From contig NZ_SACM01000003.1 of NCBI RefSeq assembly GCF_004004565.1, forward strand, positions 372,001 through 436,000: a DNA stretch of 64,000 nt. The letters are read 5' to 3'. Below the pieces are notes generated by a model. It saw only the letters and a program-made list of their open reading frames with translations. It had not been told where the DNA came from and made no database searches. Positions 29,372 to 37,169 of this stretch are shown here, one piece after another (the stretch's first letter is position 1; each line of letters opens with the position of its first letter). Source of the stretch: Inhella crocodyli (GTDB taxonomy: Bacteria > Pseudomonadota > Gammaproteobacteria > Burkholderiales > Burkholderiaceae_C). A program made the position numbers and the translations under genes.

Positions 29372-29823
29372 AGTTCTACAAGTACAGCCACTGCGCTGGG
29401 GATAAGGCAGTCCCCAAGAGCCATCAGAAGGACATCGAAGCGGCCATTACTGCCATCACGATCAAGCCGGCAGAGGGAGCCGCCACCAAAATTCGTGATG
29501 CCTTTTTGATCACGATGAAGTCCATGGGCTGGTCTGGCGAGGTTCAAGTCTCAAAGGACTCGGACATGACCATCACGTCCAGCAAAGACAACGTGGGGCT
29601 GTGTTTGCAAACGGGCAATGTGGCCCGGATGTACGCAGACATCATCAAGCTGCAAGTGCTGTACTTCGACAACGCGATCAGCAGTGCTGCCATCGTTGTG
29701 CCCTCCCAAGAGGTCGCCAAAGCTATTGGCAAGAACATCGCACAAGCCAAACGCCTTGAACGTGAGTTGGAAATTTTCAAGAAGGCCTACCACGTACCGA
29801 CCCTCGTCTATGCCTTGGAGTGA
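29368..29823 (+). CDS. Putative restriction endonuclease of BglII/BstYI-like fold
   Basis: 151 aa, starting at GTG 29368, which overlaps the methyltransferase stop. The segment SDMTITSSKDNVGLCLQTGN, then RMYADIIKLQVLYFDNAISSAAIVVPS, resembles the D...ExQ core and following helix-strand of BglII-like enzymes (BglII: LVEVQFSN). If aligned this way, Q is kept but the catalytic Glu is Cys, so activity is uncertain. It is shorter than BglII (223 aa). Immediate coupling to an m4C-type methyltransferase supports a restriction role, since M.BglII and M.BstYI are also m4C enzymes. The family call is from pattern memory and is moderate. Confidence 0.5.
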   Translation: MKFYKYSHCAGDKAVPKSHQKDIEAAITAITIKPAEGAATKIRDAFLITMKSMGWSGEVQVSKDSDMTITSSKDNVGLCLQTGNVARMYADIIKLQVLYFDNAISSAAIVVPSQEVAKAIGKNIAQAKRLERELEIFKKAYHVPTLVYALE

Positions 29824-29825
29824 GC

Positions 29826-31148
29826 ATGATCAATAACCAGATTTCCCAGATGGCAGCGAGCTCACGCTTTGGCTGGCCCAAGCCCAAACGCACCGAAGAG
29901 TTCGCCAAATTGCTGGCCAACCCGCCCGGTGCCACGGATCGTGTCGTGTTCCAAGGCAAGACCATCGACATTCCAATCGTTTGCGTTCCAATTGATCTGC
30001 CCAAGTACCGCTTGGTGAACGGTCGCACCGCGTCTTTGCAGTCCGAGTACCTCGCTAAGAACACCAAGGCGAGGGCAGATCTTTTTAGTGGAGATCCGGA
30101 ACTCTGGGATGCCCAGGAAGCACAGCACAACTTGCTGCTGCAACTGGCAAAACAAGCGGGCCTTGCCGGCTACTTTGACGACACGACCAATCGACAGGTC
30201 AACCCGATCCTGCTCGATGAGAACGGCTTTGTCGTCAACGGCAACCGCCGCCTGGCGACCTGGCGCGAGCTCCTGCATAAGGAGCCCGGCACCTACAAGC
30301 ACTTTCAGCACATCGACATCGCAGTGCTTCCCCACTGCGAAGAGAAAGAGATCGATCGACTCGAAGCCAGGCTTCAAATCACCAAGGACATTCGCGCGGA
30401 TTACAGCTGGGATGCCCAGGCCAACATGATGCTGGCCAAGCAAAAGCGCGACAACTTTTCCAACAAGGAGTTGGCTGAGCTCTACGACATGAAAGAGGCC
30501 GAGGTTCAGTTGCTCTTTGACATGCGTGCCTATGCCGAAGAGTTCTTGAAGTCGCGCTCCAAGCCCAATCACTGGTCGATGGTGTCGGACTCTGAGTTCG
30601 CCTTCAAAAAGATCGTGGCTGCACGGGGAAAGATTTCCAGCGTTGGAAAGCAGCAGGTTTTCAAGGAGGCCGCGTTCATTCTGATTGACAAGCCAGAGGA
30701 GGCTGGGAGTCGTCTGTATGAGGCGATTCCTGCGGTGCTCGACAGCATTGACGAAGTTCGCACCAAGCTGCTGGAAACCTTTAAGGTTGAACCTGCCAAG
30801 CCCGCTGATGATGCGCTGACTGATCTCTTTGGCGGCGTGCCGCCAGCCGCTGGCGAAGACCCCAGGGACTTACCGCTGGCGCAGGAGATTCAAAAACCCG
30901 AAAACGTCGATGCCGCTCGCAAGATCATTGTGGAGGTCATCGACAGCCAGCGACAGCTTCAAAAGGACGCCAAGAGCGCGAACTATCTTCTGGATTGCTG
31001 TGCGAAGGCACAAGCGGCTCTTGCCGCTGGGGTGAAAGAGGGATTGCGCCCCGAGTCAAAGCTCGATGGCGTGCTCAAGCAGCTCGAAGCCATCCAAGCT
31101 CAGTCCGAAAAGATTCGAGCCTACGTGGAGCAGCATGCTAAGCGTTGA
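29826..31148 (+). CDS. ParB/Srx-like domain protein of the island
   Basis: 440 aa from ATG 29826; a GTG at 29820 overlapping the previous stop is equally possible. The N-terminal part has a ParB/Srx-type core: IDIPIVCVPIDLPKYRLVNGRT, then NPILLDENGFVVNGNRRLATWREL, then HIDIAVLP, around residues 120-185. The middle is helical (NFSNKELAELYDMKEAEVQLLF looks like a helix-turn-helix, as in ParB proteins). The C-terminus is charged and helical, possibly coiled coil. ParB-fold proteins can bind DNA, hydrolyse CTP or act as nucleases. Here it is encoded between the restriction-like gene and the helicase, suggesting a DNA-recognition or nuclease role. Function not established. Confidence 0.6.
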   Translation: MINNQISQMAASSRFGWPKPKRTEEFAKLLANPPGATDRVVFQGKTIDIPIVCVPIDLPKYRLVNGRTASLQSEYLAKNTKARADLFSGDPELWDAQEAQHNLLLQLAKQAGLAGYFDDTTNRQVNPILLDENGFVVNGNRRLATWRELLHKEPGTYKHFQHIDIAVLPHCEEKEIDRLEARLQITKDIRADYSWDAQANMMLAKQKRDNFSNKELAELYDMKEAEVQLLFDMRAYAEEFLKSRSKPNHWSMVSDSEFAFKKIVAARGKISSVGKQQVFKEAAFILIDKPEEAGSRLYEAIPAVLDSIDEVRTKLLETFKVEPAKPADDALTDLFGGVPPAAGEDPRDLPLAQEIQKPENVDAARKIIVEVIDSQRQLQKDAKSANYLLDCCAKAQAALAAGVKEGLRPESKLDGVLKQLEAIQAQSEKIRAYVEQHAKR

Positions 31149-32961
31149 CTATCGAGCGATTGATCGACGGGCTGTGTTGAGTTGGGCCACCCCCGACGAG
31201 TCGGCCCCATGGTTTGATGTCATCAAGCGCCTGATCCTTGATTCGACCGAAGACGCCAAACAAGAAGCCGCCCTCACGATCTCGCTGCCGTGGTGGAACT
31301 TCATCGCCCTGCGCAATCGCTTTGGCGAGGTGTGCGCTGGATACAAGCTGCTCCCTGGCAGCACCCTGGGCATAAGCCCCGAAGCTGCCGATCTACTCCG
31401 CCAGTCACGCCGCGCCACGGACGGCTATCAGCTTGCAATGCAAGCACAGGCGGTCGATGAGCAGCAACTACGCGCGAAGCTCCGAGAGCTTGGCTTTGCT
31501 CGCAATCTCACCGAGAAGCAAGCTCGCAACGTCAGCCGCATTGCAGCGCTGCCGGCAGGTGCTACGTTCTCGGTTCCGGGCGCTGGTAAAACGACCGAGG
31601 CACTTGCAACTTTCTTCTATCGAGCCAGCGCCGATGAACGTCTTCTGGTGATCGCACCGAAGAACGCCTTCGCCGCTTGGGATGAGCAGATCAAAGACTG
31701 CATGCCCCATCTGCAAACGCAGTTCACTCGACTGCGGGGTGGCAAGGAAAAGATTGCCAAACTGCTTGGCGACGATCCGCGATGGCTGCTCATCACGTAT
31801 CAGCAACTCGCTCGCGTTCCGGATCTGGTTGCTGCCCATGTTGCGCAACACAAGACGCACGTCTTTCTGGACGAAAGCCATCGCATCAAGAGCGGTGTCG
31901 GGAAGCAGACAGCGCGAGCTGCTCTGGGCCTTGCTCACTTGCCTGTTGGCAAGTTGATCATGTCAGGAACGCCCATGCCCCAGGACGCTGAGGATTTGAT
32001 CCCTCAGTTTGCATTCCTCTATCCTGAAATTCCAAGCAACAAGGACACGGTGGTTGAGCTCATCAAGCCCGTGTACGTACGCACCAACAAGACTGAGTTG
32101 GGCTTGCCACCTGTGGATCGGGTGATGGTGCCGCTTCCAATGGCCCCGATGCAAAGTGAGCTCTACAAGCTCATGAAATTTGAGGTGTCCCGTGAAGGTG
32201 CCACTGCGCTCAACACGCGCAGCAAACAGGCGTTTCGCAGCCTTGGCCGCTCCGTTGCACGACTCTTGCAGTTTGTCTCCAACCCAGCACTCTTGTCGTC
32301 GGAGATCGCCTTTGCTCACCCCGATCTGCTGGCTGGCGTCCTAGCTGAAGGCGATGGCCCGAAGCTCAAATATGTCTTGAAGAGAGCTCGGCAACTTGCC
32401 CGCGACGGGCACAAAGTGCTCATCTGGTCGTCGTTCGTTCGTAATGTCGAGTACATCGCACAGCGGCTTGCAGACCTCGGCGCTGTCTACATCCACGGTG
32501 GCGTGGATGCCGGCGACGAAGACGACGATGAAACGCGCGAAGGCAAGATCAAGCTCTTTCACGACGATCCCAATGTTCGGATCATGGTGGCCAATCCAGC
32601 CGCTGCCAGTGAGGGCGTGAGCTTGCACCGCGTGTGCCATCACGCGCTGTATCTGGATCGGACCTTTAACGCTGCCCACTACCTGCAATCGGAAGATCGC
32701 ATCCATCGCTTTGGACTGCCGCTCGACCAGAAGACCACCATCGAGATCGTGGAGTGCCTGGATTCGGTGGATGAGACCGTTCGCATGCGGCTGGGTTTGA
32801 AAATCGGTGCGATGGCGGAGGCATTGGAAGACTCGTCCCTGCGCCCCGACCCCATTGCCCTGGACCCCAACGACATCGAGGACTACGAGGAGTACAGCAC
32901 TGGCTTGTCCTCTGATGACATCGAAGCATTGCTTAAAGACTTCAACAGGGGGCAAGAGTGA
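31135..32961 (+). CDS. SNF2-family helicase-like ATPase of the island
   Basis: 608 aa starting at ATG 31135, overlapping the ParB-like gene by 14 bases. Motif I is SVPGAGKTTEA (about 168-178), motif II is the DExH-type LDESHRIKSG (about 245), motif III is MSGTP, and motif VI is QSEDRIHRFG (about 525) preceded by NPAAASEGVSLHRV. This is the SWI2/SNF2 branch of superfamily 2, whose members translocate on double-stranded DNA without strand separation. They are frequent motors in bacterial defence systems (DISARM drmD and others). The N-terminal ~150 residues are not recognised and may couple to partners. The C-terminal tail is acidic (DPNDIEDYEEYSTGLSSDDIEAL). Confidence 0.88.
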   Translation: MLSVDYRAIDRRAVLSWATPDESAPWFDVIKRLILDSTEDAKQEAALTISLPWWNFIALRNRFGEVCAGYKLLPGSTLGISPEAADLLRQSRRATDGYQLAMQAQAVDEQQLRAKLRELGFARNLTEKQARNVSRIAALPAGATFSVPGAGKTTEALATFFYRASADERLLVIAPKNAFAAWDEQIKDCMPHLQTQFTRLRGGKEKIAKLLGDDPRWLLITYQQLARVPDLVAAHVAQHKTHVFLDESHRIKSGVGKQTARAALGLAHLPVGKLIMSGTPMPQDAEDLIPQFAFLYPEIPSNKDTVVELIKPVYVRTNKTELGLPPVDRVMVPLPMAPMQSELYKLMKFEVSREGATALNTRSKQAFRSLGRSVARLLQFVSNPALLSSEIAFAHPDLLAGVLAEGDGPKLKYVLKRARQLARDGHKVLIWSSFVRNVEYIAQRLADLGAVYIHGGVDAGDEDDDETREGKIKLFHDDPNVRIMVANPAAASEGVSLHRVCHHALYLDRTFNAAHYLQSEDRIHRFGLPLDQKTTIEIVECLDSVDETVRMRLGLKIGAMAEALEDSSLRPDPIALDPNDIEDYEEYSTGLSSDDIEALLKDFNRGQE

Positions 32962-33806
32962 TCGCCTTCTCGCCAGGTCTTGCCCAGGGCTGTTTCGAGC
33001 TTCTGGCCATCACCGCAAGGCAAAAGCTCACCTTCACAGAGATCAAGGGCGCATTTGCCTACCTTGGTAGCTTGCCAGCTCAAAAAGTCGTGGAAACCGC
33101 GCAAGCACTCAACTGGTTGCAGGCAAGCGAACTCGGGCATGCGGAGCACACCCCTTGGGGTTCACGGTTGTTTGCGACTCCAGGGTACGAAACTCAACTG
33201 CGCCAAGCTCTGCTGGACTACATCGACATTGAGCACCCGAGTTGGGTGCAGAACGCCAGCTTTGGCCGTAGTCGTGTCATCAGCTTTGCCGGAAGCCAGA
33301 TTGCTCAGGTGTTTGCTGAGGCTGGCCTAGCGGATGGAACCAGTGAACCGGTTGTTGCGTTCTGGGATGCACTTGCTGCTCGTGCTCGTGGTCAACGGGA
33401 CGATAGGCTCTCCCAGATCGGCCGGCTGGGCGAGCGACTGACCATCGATTACGAAACCCAAAGAACTGGAAGACATCCAACGTGGGTCGCCATCGACAAC
33501 AACGCTGATGGCTATGACGTGCTTTCGGTTGTCGGACCAACCGATCTCCACCAGCTGACCATCGAAGTGAAGACTTCGACACAAGGCACCTCTGGATTTG
33601 CCATGCTCACTCGCAACGAGTGGGAAATGGCCATCGAGTCAGAGCGCCATGCTTTTTACTTTTGGGATCTGGGGGGCTCTTCAAAGCCAAAGCTCGCCAT
33701 CGTTAGCAGCGAAGCGATGCTTGAACACATGCCACAGGACCAAGGCGCGGGGCAGTGGGACTGCGCAAAGATTCCGTTCTCGGCCTTTAAGCATTCGTTC
33801 GCCTGA
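32958..33806 (+). CDS. DUF3883-domain protein with PD-(D/E)xK-like nuclease core
   Basis: 282 aa, starting at GTG 32958, which overlaps the helicase stop (GTGA). The N-terminal half (about 1-130) looks like a winged-helix or adaptor region. From about residue 150 it reads IGRLGERLTIDYETQRTGRH, then NADGYDVLSV and LTIEVKTS, then FAMLTRNEWEMA: the D...ExK arrangement and following helix of DUF3883, common in restriction and phosphorothioate-dependent defence proteins. It is the best nuclease candidate of the cluster by motif integrity. Last gene of the five-gene unit; a possible terminator follows. Confidence 0.78.
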   Translation: MIAFSPGLAQGCFELLAITARQKLTFTEIKGAFAYLGSLPAQKVVETAQALNWLQASELGHAEHTPWGSRLFATPGYETQLRQALLDYIDIEHPSWVQNASFGRSRVISFAGSQIAQVFAEAGLADGTSEPVVAFWDALAARARGQRDDRLSQIGRLGERLTIDYETQRTGRHPTWVAIDNNADGYDVLSVVGPTDLHQLTIEVKTSTQGTSGFAMLTRNEWEMAIESERHAFYFWDLGGSSKPKLAIVSSEAMLEHMPQDQGAGQWDCAKIPFSAFKHSFA

Positions 33807-33848
33807 ATCCAAAGGCACTGACGTCAACTGCCGATGATTTGACCAAGG

Positions 33849-33890
33849 CTCAGGCGCTTCAGAAGGCGCCCCGAGGGCCTGAGGCTATTT
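33849..33890 (+). terminator. Possible terminator of the island operon
   Basis: Arms CTCAGGC (33849-33855) and GCCTGAG (33877-33883) with a long 21-base loop are followed by GCTATTTTC. The long loop makes this weak, but it is the only candidate after the DUF3883 gene. Confidence 0.3.
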
Positions 33891-33983
33891 TCAGGGATCA
33901 GGACGAGTGACACCCGAGAGGTCGCAGTGGCGCCGATGGTCTTGATCGAGCTCCGGCATTGAGCGCCTCGCCACGTTTTCGGG

Positions 33984-36290
33984 ATGCCACCGAGCTTGGG
34001 CCTTGGGCGACGGGCGGCCTCAAAGCCTCTATGCCGTGACTCTGTTCCACTCGCACCGGTGAATCCCCCCTCCCCCTCACTCAAGCCTCCCTACCCACCC
34101 GCCCCGCTGTTCCCGCTGCCCCAATCCACCCACGCGGCCCGCCTGCCGGCCGGCCTGACGCCCGAGGACTGGCAGCGCTTGCGCCAGGCGGCGCACGTGC
34201 TGCCGCAGGTGCTGCAACCCGACGATTTGGACGAGGGCAGCGACGAAGCGCTGGAACGCTTGGGGGCCATCCAAATTGCCAAGGCCGCCGCGGGCGGGCG
34301 GCCGAGCCGTTGGATCCTGCCGCAGCACGTGGCCGTGGCGCTGGCGCAGTTGCAGGCCACGCCGATGGCGAACGACCTTCGGCCCCGACTGCAAGCGCGC
34401 TGGCAGCAACTGGAGTCGATGGGCTTGCAGCGCGAGGGCCTGCTGTTCACCCGCCTGTGCCAGCAGCCGCTGCAGTTGGCGCATGAGGGTTGGCGCATTG
34501 AGCTGGCGCACCGCGTGCCGGTGCCTGAAGAGCCGGTGTGGGCCTTCTTTCGGGACGGGGACTTGGCGGCGCTGCGGCGGGCGCTGGGGCAGAGGCCGCC
34601 TTACTCGCACGGGGCGGAGCTGACCCTGCACCTGAACCACTTGGTGGCGCGCAGCGAGGCGATGGGCAAAGGGACCCAGTTGGCCGCGCTGCTAGTGCGC
34701 CTGCAGGCCGAGTGCAGCGTGGCCATGCCCTTCGAGGACCTGAAAGCCGCGCTGACCCGCGCGCAGGACCGCTGGGAGCAGGCGGTGGGCGAGCAGGACC
34801 GGCTGGCCAGCCTGGGCCGGGAGCTGGCCTTCCGGGGCTACCCGGACAGCTTCGAGGCGGCGCGCCAGCTGAGCCGGCGCGTCACGCTGTACCTGGGGCC
34901 GCCGAACAGCGGCAAGACCTACGCGGCGTTCGAGCAACTGGCGCAAGCGCGCTCCGGGGCCTACCTCGCCCCGCTGCGCCTGCTGGCGCTGGAAGGGCGC
35001 GACCGCTTGGTGGGGCGCGGCGTGGCGTGCTCGCTGCTGACCGGCGAAGAGAGCGTGCCGGCCGAGAACGCGCGGGTGGTGAGCAGCACCATCGAGATGG
35101 CCGACACCCGCGAGCCGGTGGACGTGGCGGTGATCGACGAGGCGCAGATGCTCTTCGACCCCTCGCGCGGCTGGGCCTGGACGCAAGCCATTTGCGGCGT
35201 GCCGGCACGCGAACTGATCATCATTGCCAGCGCCTACGCCGCGCCGGCCCTGGAGCGCCTGCTGGCGCTGTGCGGCGAACGGCCCGAGCGGCGCGTGTTC
35301 GAGCGCAAGCAGCAGGTGCAGTTGTTGGGCGTGCCGGTGCCCATGGCACACCTGCAGGCGGGCGACGCGGTGGTGGCCTTCAGCCGCCGCGACGTGCTGA
35401 TGCTGCGCGACCAAATTGCCGAGGCGGGGCACCGCGTCAGTGTGATCTACGGCGCCCTGCCGCCCGAGGTGCGCCGCCGCGAGGCCGAGCGCTTTGCCGT
35501 GGGCGCCAGCCAGGTGCTGGTGGCCACGGACGCCATTGGCATGGGGCTGAACCTGCCGATTCGCCGCGTGCTGTTCTCCACCTTGGAGAAGTTCGACGGG
35601 GTGGGCGACCGCACCCTGAGCGTGAGCGAGGTGCACCAGATTGCCGGCCGCGCCGGCCGCTACGGCCTGCACGACGAGGGCTTTGTCAGCGTGCTGAAGG
35701 AAAGCGAGGCCAGCTCGCTCAAGAAGCTGCGCGAGCTCTTGCCCAAAGAGCCGCGCGCGCCGCGCGACTTCAAAGCGCCGGTGGCGCCGAACTGGACGCA
35801 TGTCCGCACCATTGCCGAGCGCATGGGCGTGAAGAAGCTCTATGCCGTGCTGAGCATCTTCATGCAGCAGCTGCGCCTGGACGACGCGCACTTTGCGGTG
35901 GCCGAGCTGGAGCAGATGCTGGGCCTGGCCGAGCTGCTGGACCGGCGCGCGAGCGCCTTGAGCTTGCAGGACCGCTTCCGCTACGCGCAGGCGCCGGTGG
36001 ACACGCGGCTGCCGCAGCTGATGGAGCAGTACGAAACCTGGGCCACCGCGCACGCGCTGACCGGCCAGGCCGGCGCGCCGCACTTTGTGGACGACGTGGA
36101 CGAGCACGCGCGCCTGGACCGCATGGAGCAGGCGCTGCGCTTGTGCACCCTGTGGCTGTGGCTGGACTTGCGCTTCCCGGGCTGCTACGGCCACGTGGAC
36201 GCGGTGCTGGACCTGCGCAGCCGATTGAACGACGGCATCGAGCGCCAGCTCAAGGGGCGCCGGCCGCTGTGGCAGCGGCGCGGGCGTTGA
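33984..36290 (+). CDS. Suv3-like superfamily 2 RNA helicase
   Basis: 768 aa from ATG 33984. The start is unsettled: neither this nor GTG 34059 (MNPPSPSLK...) has a Shine-Dalgarno, and the first 25 residues look non-coding, so 34059 may be correct. The helicase core starts near residue 305: motif I GPPNSGKTYAAF, motif II VIDEAQML, ATDAIGMGLNLPI, then HQIAGRAGRYG (motif VI). A Suv3-type C-terminal domain follows. The family includes mitochondrial SUV3 and scattered bacterial homologues, likely acting in RNA turnover or unwinding. Composition returns to high G+C here, so it is probably native and not part of the island. Confidence 0.85.
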   Translation: MPPSLGLGRRAASKPLCRDSVPLAPVNPPSPSLKPPYPPAPLFPLPQSTHAARLPAGLTPEDWQRLRQAAHVLPQVLQPDDLDEGSDEALERLGAIQIAKAAAGGRPSRWILPQHVAVALAQLQATPMANDLRPRLQARWQQLESMGLQREGLLFTRLCQQPLQLAHEGWRIELAHRVPVPEEPVWAFFRDGDLAALRRALGQRPPYSHGAELTLHLNHLVARSEAMGKGTQLAALLVRLQAECSVAMPFEDLKAALTRAQDRWEQAVGEQDRLASLGRELAFRGYPDSFEAARQLSRRVTLYLGPPNSGKTYAAFEQLAQARSGAYLAPLRLLALEGRDRLVGRGVACSLLTGEESVPAENARVVSSTIEMADTREPVDVAVIDEAQMLFDPSRGWAWTQAICGVPARELIIIASAYAAPALERLLALCGERPERRVFERKQQVQLLGVPVPMAHLQAGDAVVAFSRRDVLMLRDQIAEAGHRVSVIYGALPPEVRRREAERFAVGASQVLVATDAIGMGLNLPIRRVLFSTLEKFDGVGDRTLSVSEVHQIAGRAGRYGLHDEGFVSVLKESEASSLKKLRELLPKEPRAPRDFKAPVAPNWTHVRTIAERMGVKKLYAVLSIFMQQLRLDDAHFAVAELEQMLGLAELLDRRASALSLQDRFRYAQAPVDTRLPQLMEQYETWATAHALTGQAGAPHFVDDVDEHARLDRMEQALRLCTLWLWLDLRFPGCYGHVDAVLDLRSRLNDGIERQLKGRRPLWQRRGR

Positions 36291-36310
36291 CGCGTCTGCA
36301 GCGCCCGCGC

Positions 36311-36343
36311 AAAAACCAAAAGGCCCGCCGGAAAGGCGGGCCT
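36311..36343 (-). terminator. Rho-independent terminator after the PEP-CTERM gene
   Basis: The stem AGGCCCGCC/GGCGGGCCT with a 5-base loop is followed on the minus strand by TTTGGTTTTT. It serves the leftward PEP-CTERM gene ending at 36361 and may also block readthrough from the convergent helicase gene. Confidence 0.75.
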
Positions 36344-36360
36344 GTCTTGGGGCGCTGAAC

Positions 36361-36972
36361 TTACTTCTTCCGAGACTTTCTCGAAGCCGCGAAACCGAGC
36401 AAGGCCAAACCGCCAAGGGCCAGGGAGCCCGGCTCCGGCACTTGGGCGGCATTGAACATCACGTCGTCGATGCCGTGGAACAGACCCACGTCTGAACCAG
36501 AGCCGTAGCGCACGGTCACGCTGGTCACCAGCTCATCGCTGATGAAGCCCAGGAACTGGTCGTTGACGTCGTTCATGTTTGCGACCACCGAGAGGGTGGC
36601 GAGCCACCCATTGGCGTCAAACACATCCATGAAGGCCGTGAACCCACGCGAGCAGCACAGGTCGTCATTGCCAAACCAGAGCCCGACGGACGATGTTGGC
36701 GCGGCAAAGCTGATGGTGATTGGGTCGGGAAACGAATTGGTCGTGAGACCGAAATTTCCAGCGTGCTGAATGCCAGAACCGCCAAGTCGACGGATGCCGG
36801 AAGACGCGCTGTAGGCGGCGCCGGGCGCAAAGGCGCCGTCCTCAAAGTCCTCGGTGGTGTAGGTCCCCTGGGACATTCCAGCTGGGCCGCTGACTTGCAC
36901 GACGCCCGCACTGGACATCGCAGGGGCCACCACCAGGGCGGCGAACAGGAACCGGATCAACTTTTTCGTCAT
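36361..36972 (-). CDS. PEP-CTERM sorted secreted protein
   Basis: 203 aa starting MTKKLIRFLFAALVVAPAMSSAG, a Sec signal peptide, with a GGAGG site upstream. The mature domain is a beta-rich module (TEDFEDG, ISFAAPTSSVGLWFGNDD, VTSVTVRYGSGSDVGLFHGIDDVMF) resembling lectin-like domains often found with PEP-CTERM. Two adjacent Cys (DDLCCSRGF) are present. The C-terminus VPEPGSLALGGLALLGFAASRKSRKK is a full PEP-CTERM signal. It is therefore likely a cell-surface or extracellular-matrix protein sorted by exosortase. A strong sigma-54-type promoter lies about 53 bases before the ATG. Confidence 0.88.
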   Translation of the reverse strand: MTKKLIRFLFAALVVAPAMSSAGVVQVSGPAGMSQGTYTTEDFEDGAFAPGAAYSASSGIRRLGGSGIQHAGNFGLTTNSFPDPITISFAAPTSSVGLWFGNDDLCCSRGFTAFMDVFDANGWLATLSVVANMNDVNDQFLGFISDELVTSVTVRYGSGSDVGLFHGIDDVMFNAAQVPEPGSLALGGLALLGFAASRKSRKK

Positions 36973-37024
36973 GACCAATCCTCCAGGTGATTGAACGCTT
37001 CGCCGCGTCGGCACGGTGGCGATC

Positions 37025-37038
37025 GCAAGGTCCGTGCC
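37025..37038 (-). promoter_or_regulatory. Sigma-54-type promoter of the PEP-CTERM gene
   Basis: On the minus strand GGCACG-GACC-TTGC matches the -24/-12 consensus (TGGCACG-N4-TTGCW) in every core position, with exact GG-N10-GC spacing; only the leading T is C. Transcription would start near 37013, about 41 bases before ATG 36972. Two direct AGTCAAT copies (37042-37048 and 37059-37065, 17 bases apart) lie just upstream. Confidence 0.65.
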
Positions 37039-37169
37039 GGAAGTCAATCGGTCGGATCAGTCAATGACTTGCTGGGCGAGCCTGCTCCAAGAGCCGCCGC
37101 CCACTCTGCCCGCTGTAAAACCAGCCAACAGGAGCGTGGGCGGTGCGCCACCGGGAGCAGGTACGGCGT

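Larger units (their letters stand above)
28156..33983. other. Accessory island between gyrB and the Suv3-like helicase gene
   Basis: From shortly after the gyrB stop the composition shifts: a hand count of line 30661-30720 gives about 55% G+C, against 65% for line 27961-28020 in gyrB, and codons such as TTT, AAA and GAA become common. It contains a truncated ribbon-helix-helix gene and five same-strand genes with gaps or overlaps of a few bases. I found no integrase, transposase or matching direct repeats at the borders. The right border is placed before the Suv3-like gene and is approximate. Confidence 0.6.

Noticed and set aside
28156-33983. Possible integrase-mediated att repeats at the island borders
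   Set aside because: I compared the gyrB-proximal and Suv3-proximal edges by eye and found no shared direct repeat, and there is no integrase gene or tRNA.
33824-34084. 86-codon minus-strand ORF at the right border of the island
   Set aside because: No ribosome-binding site, no recognisable family, and it covers a hairpin and the start of the Suv3-like gene.
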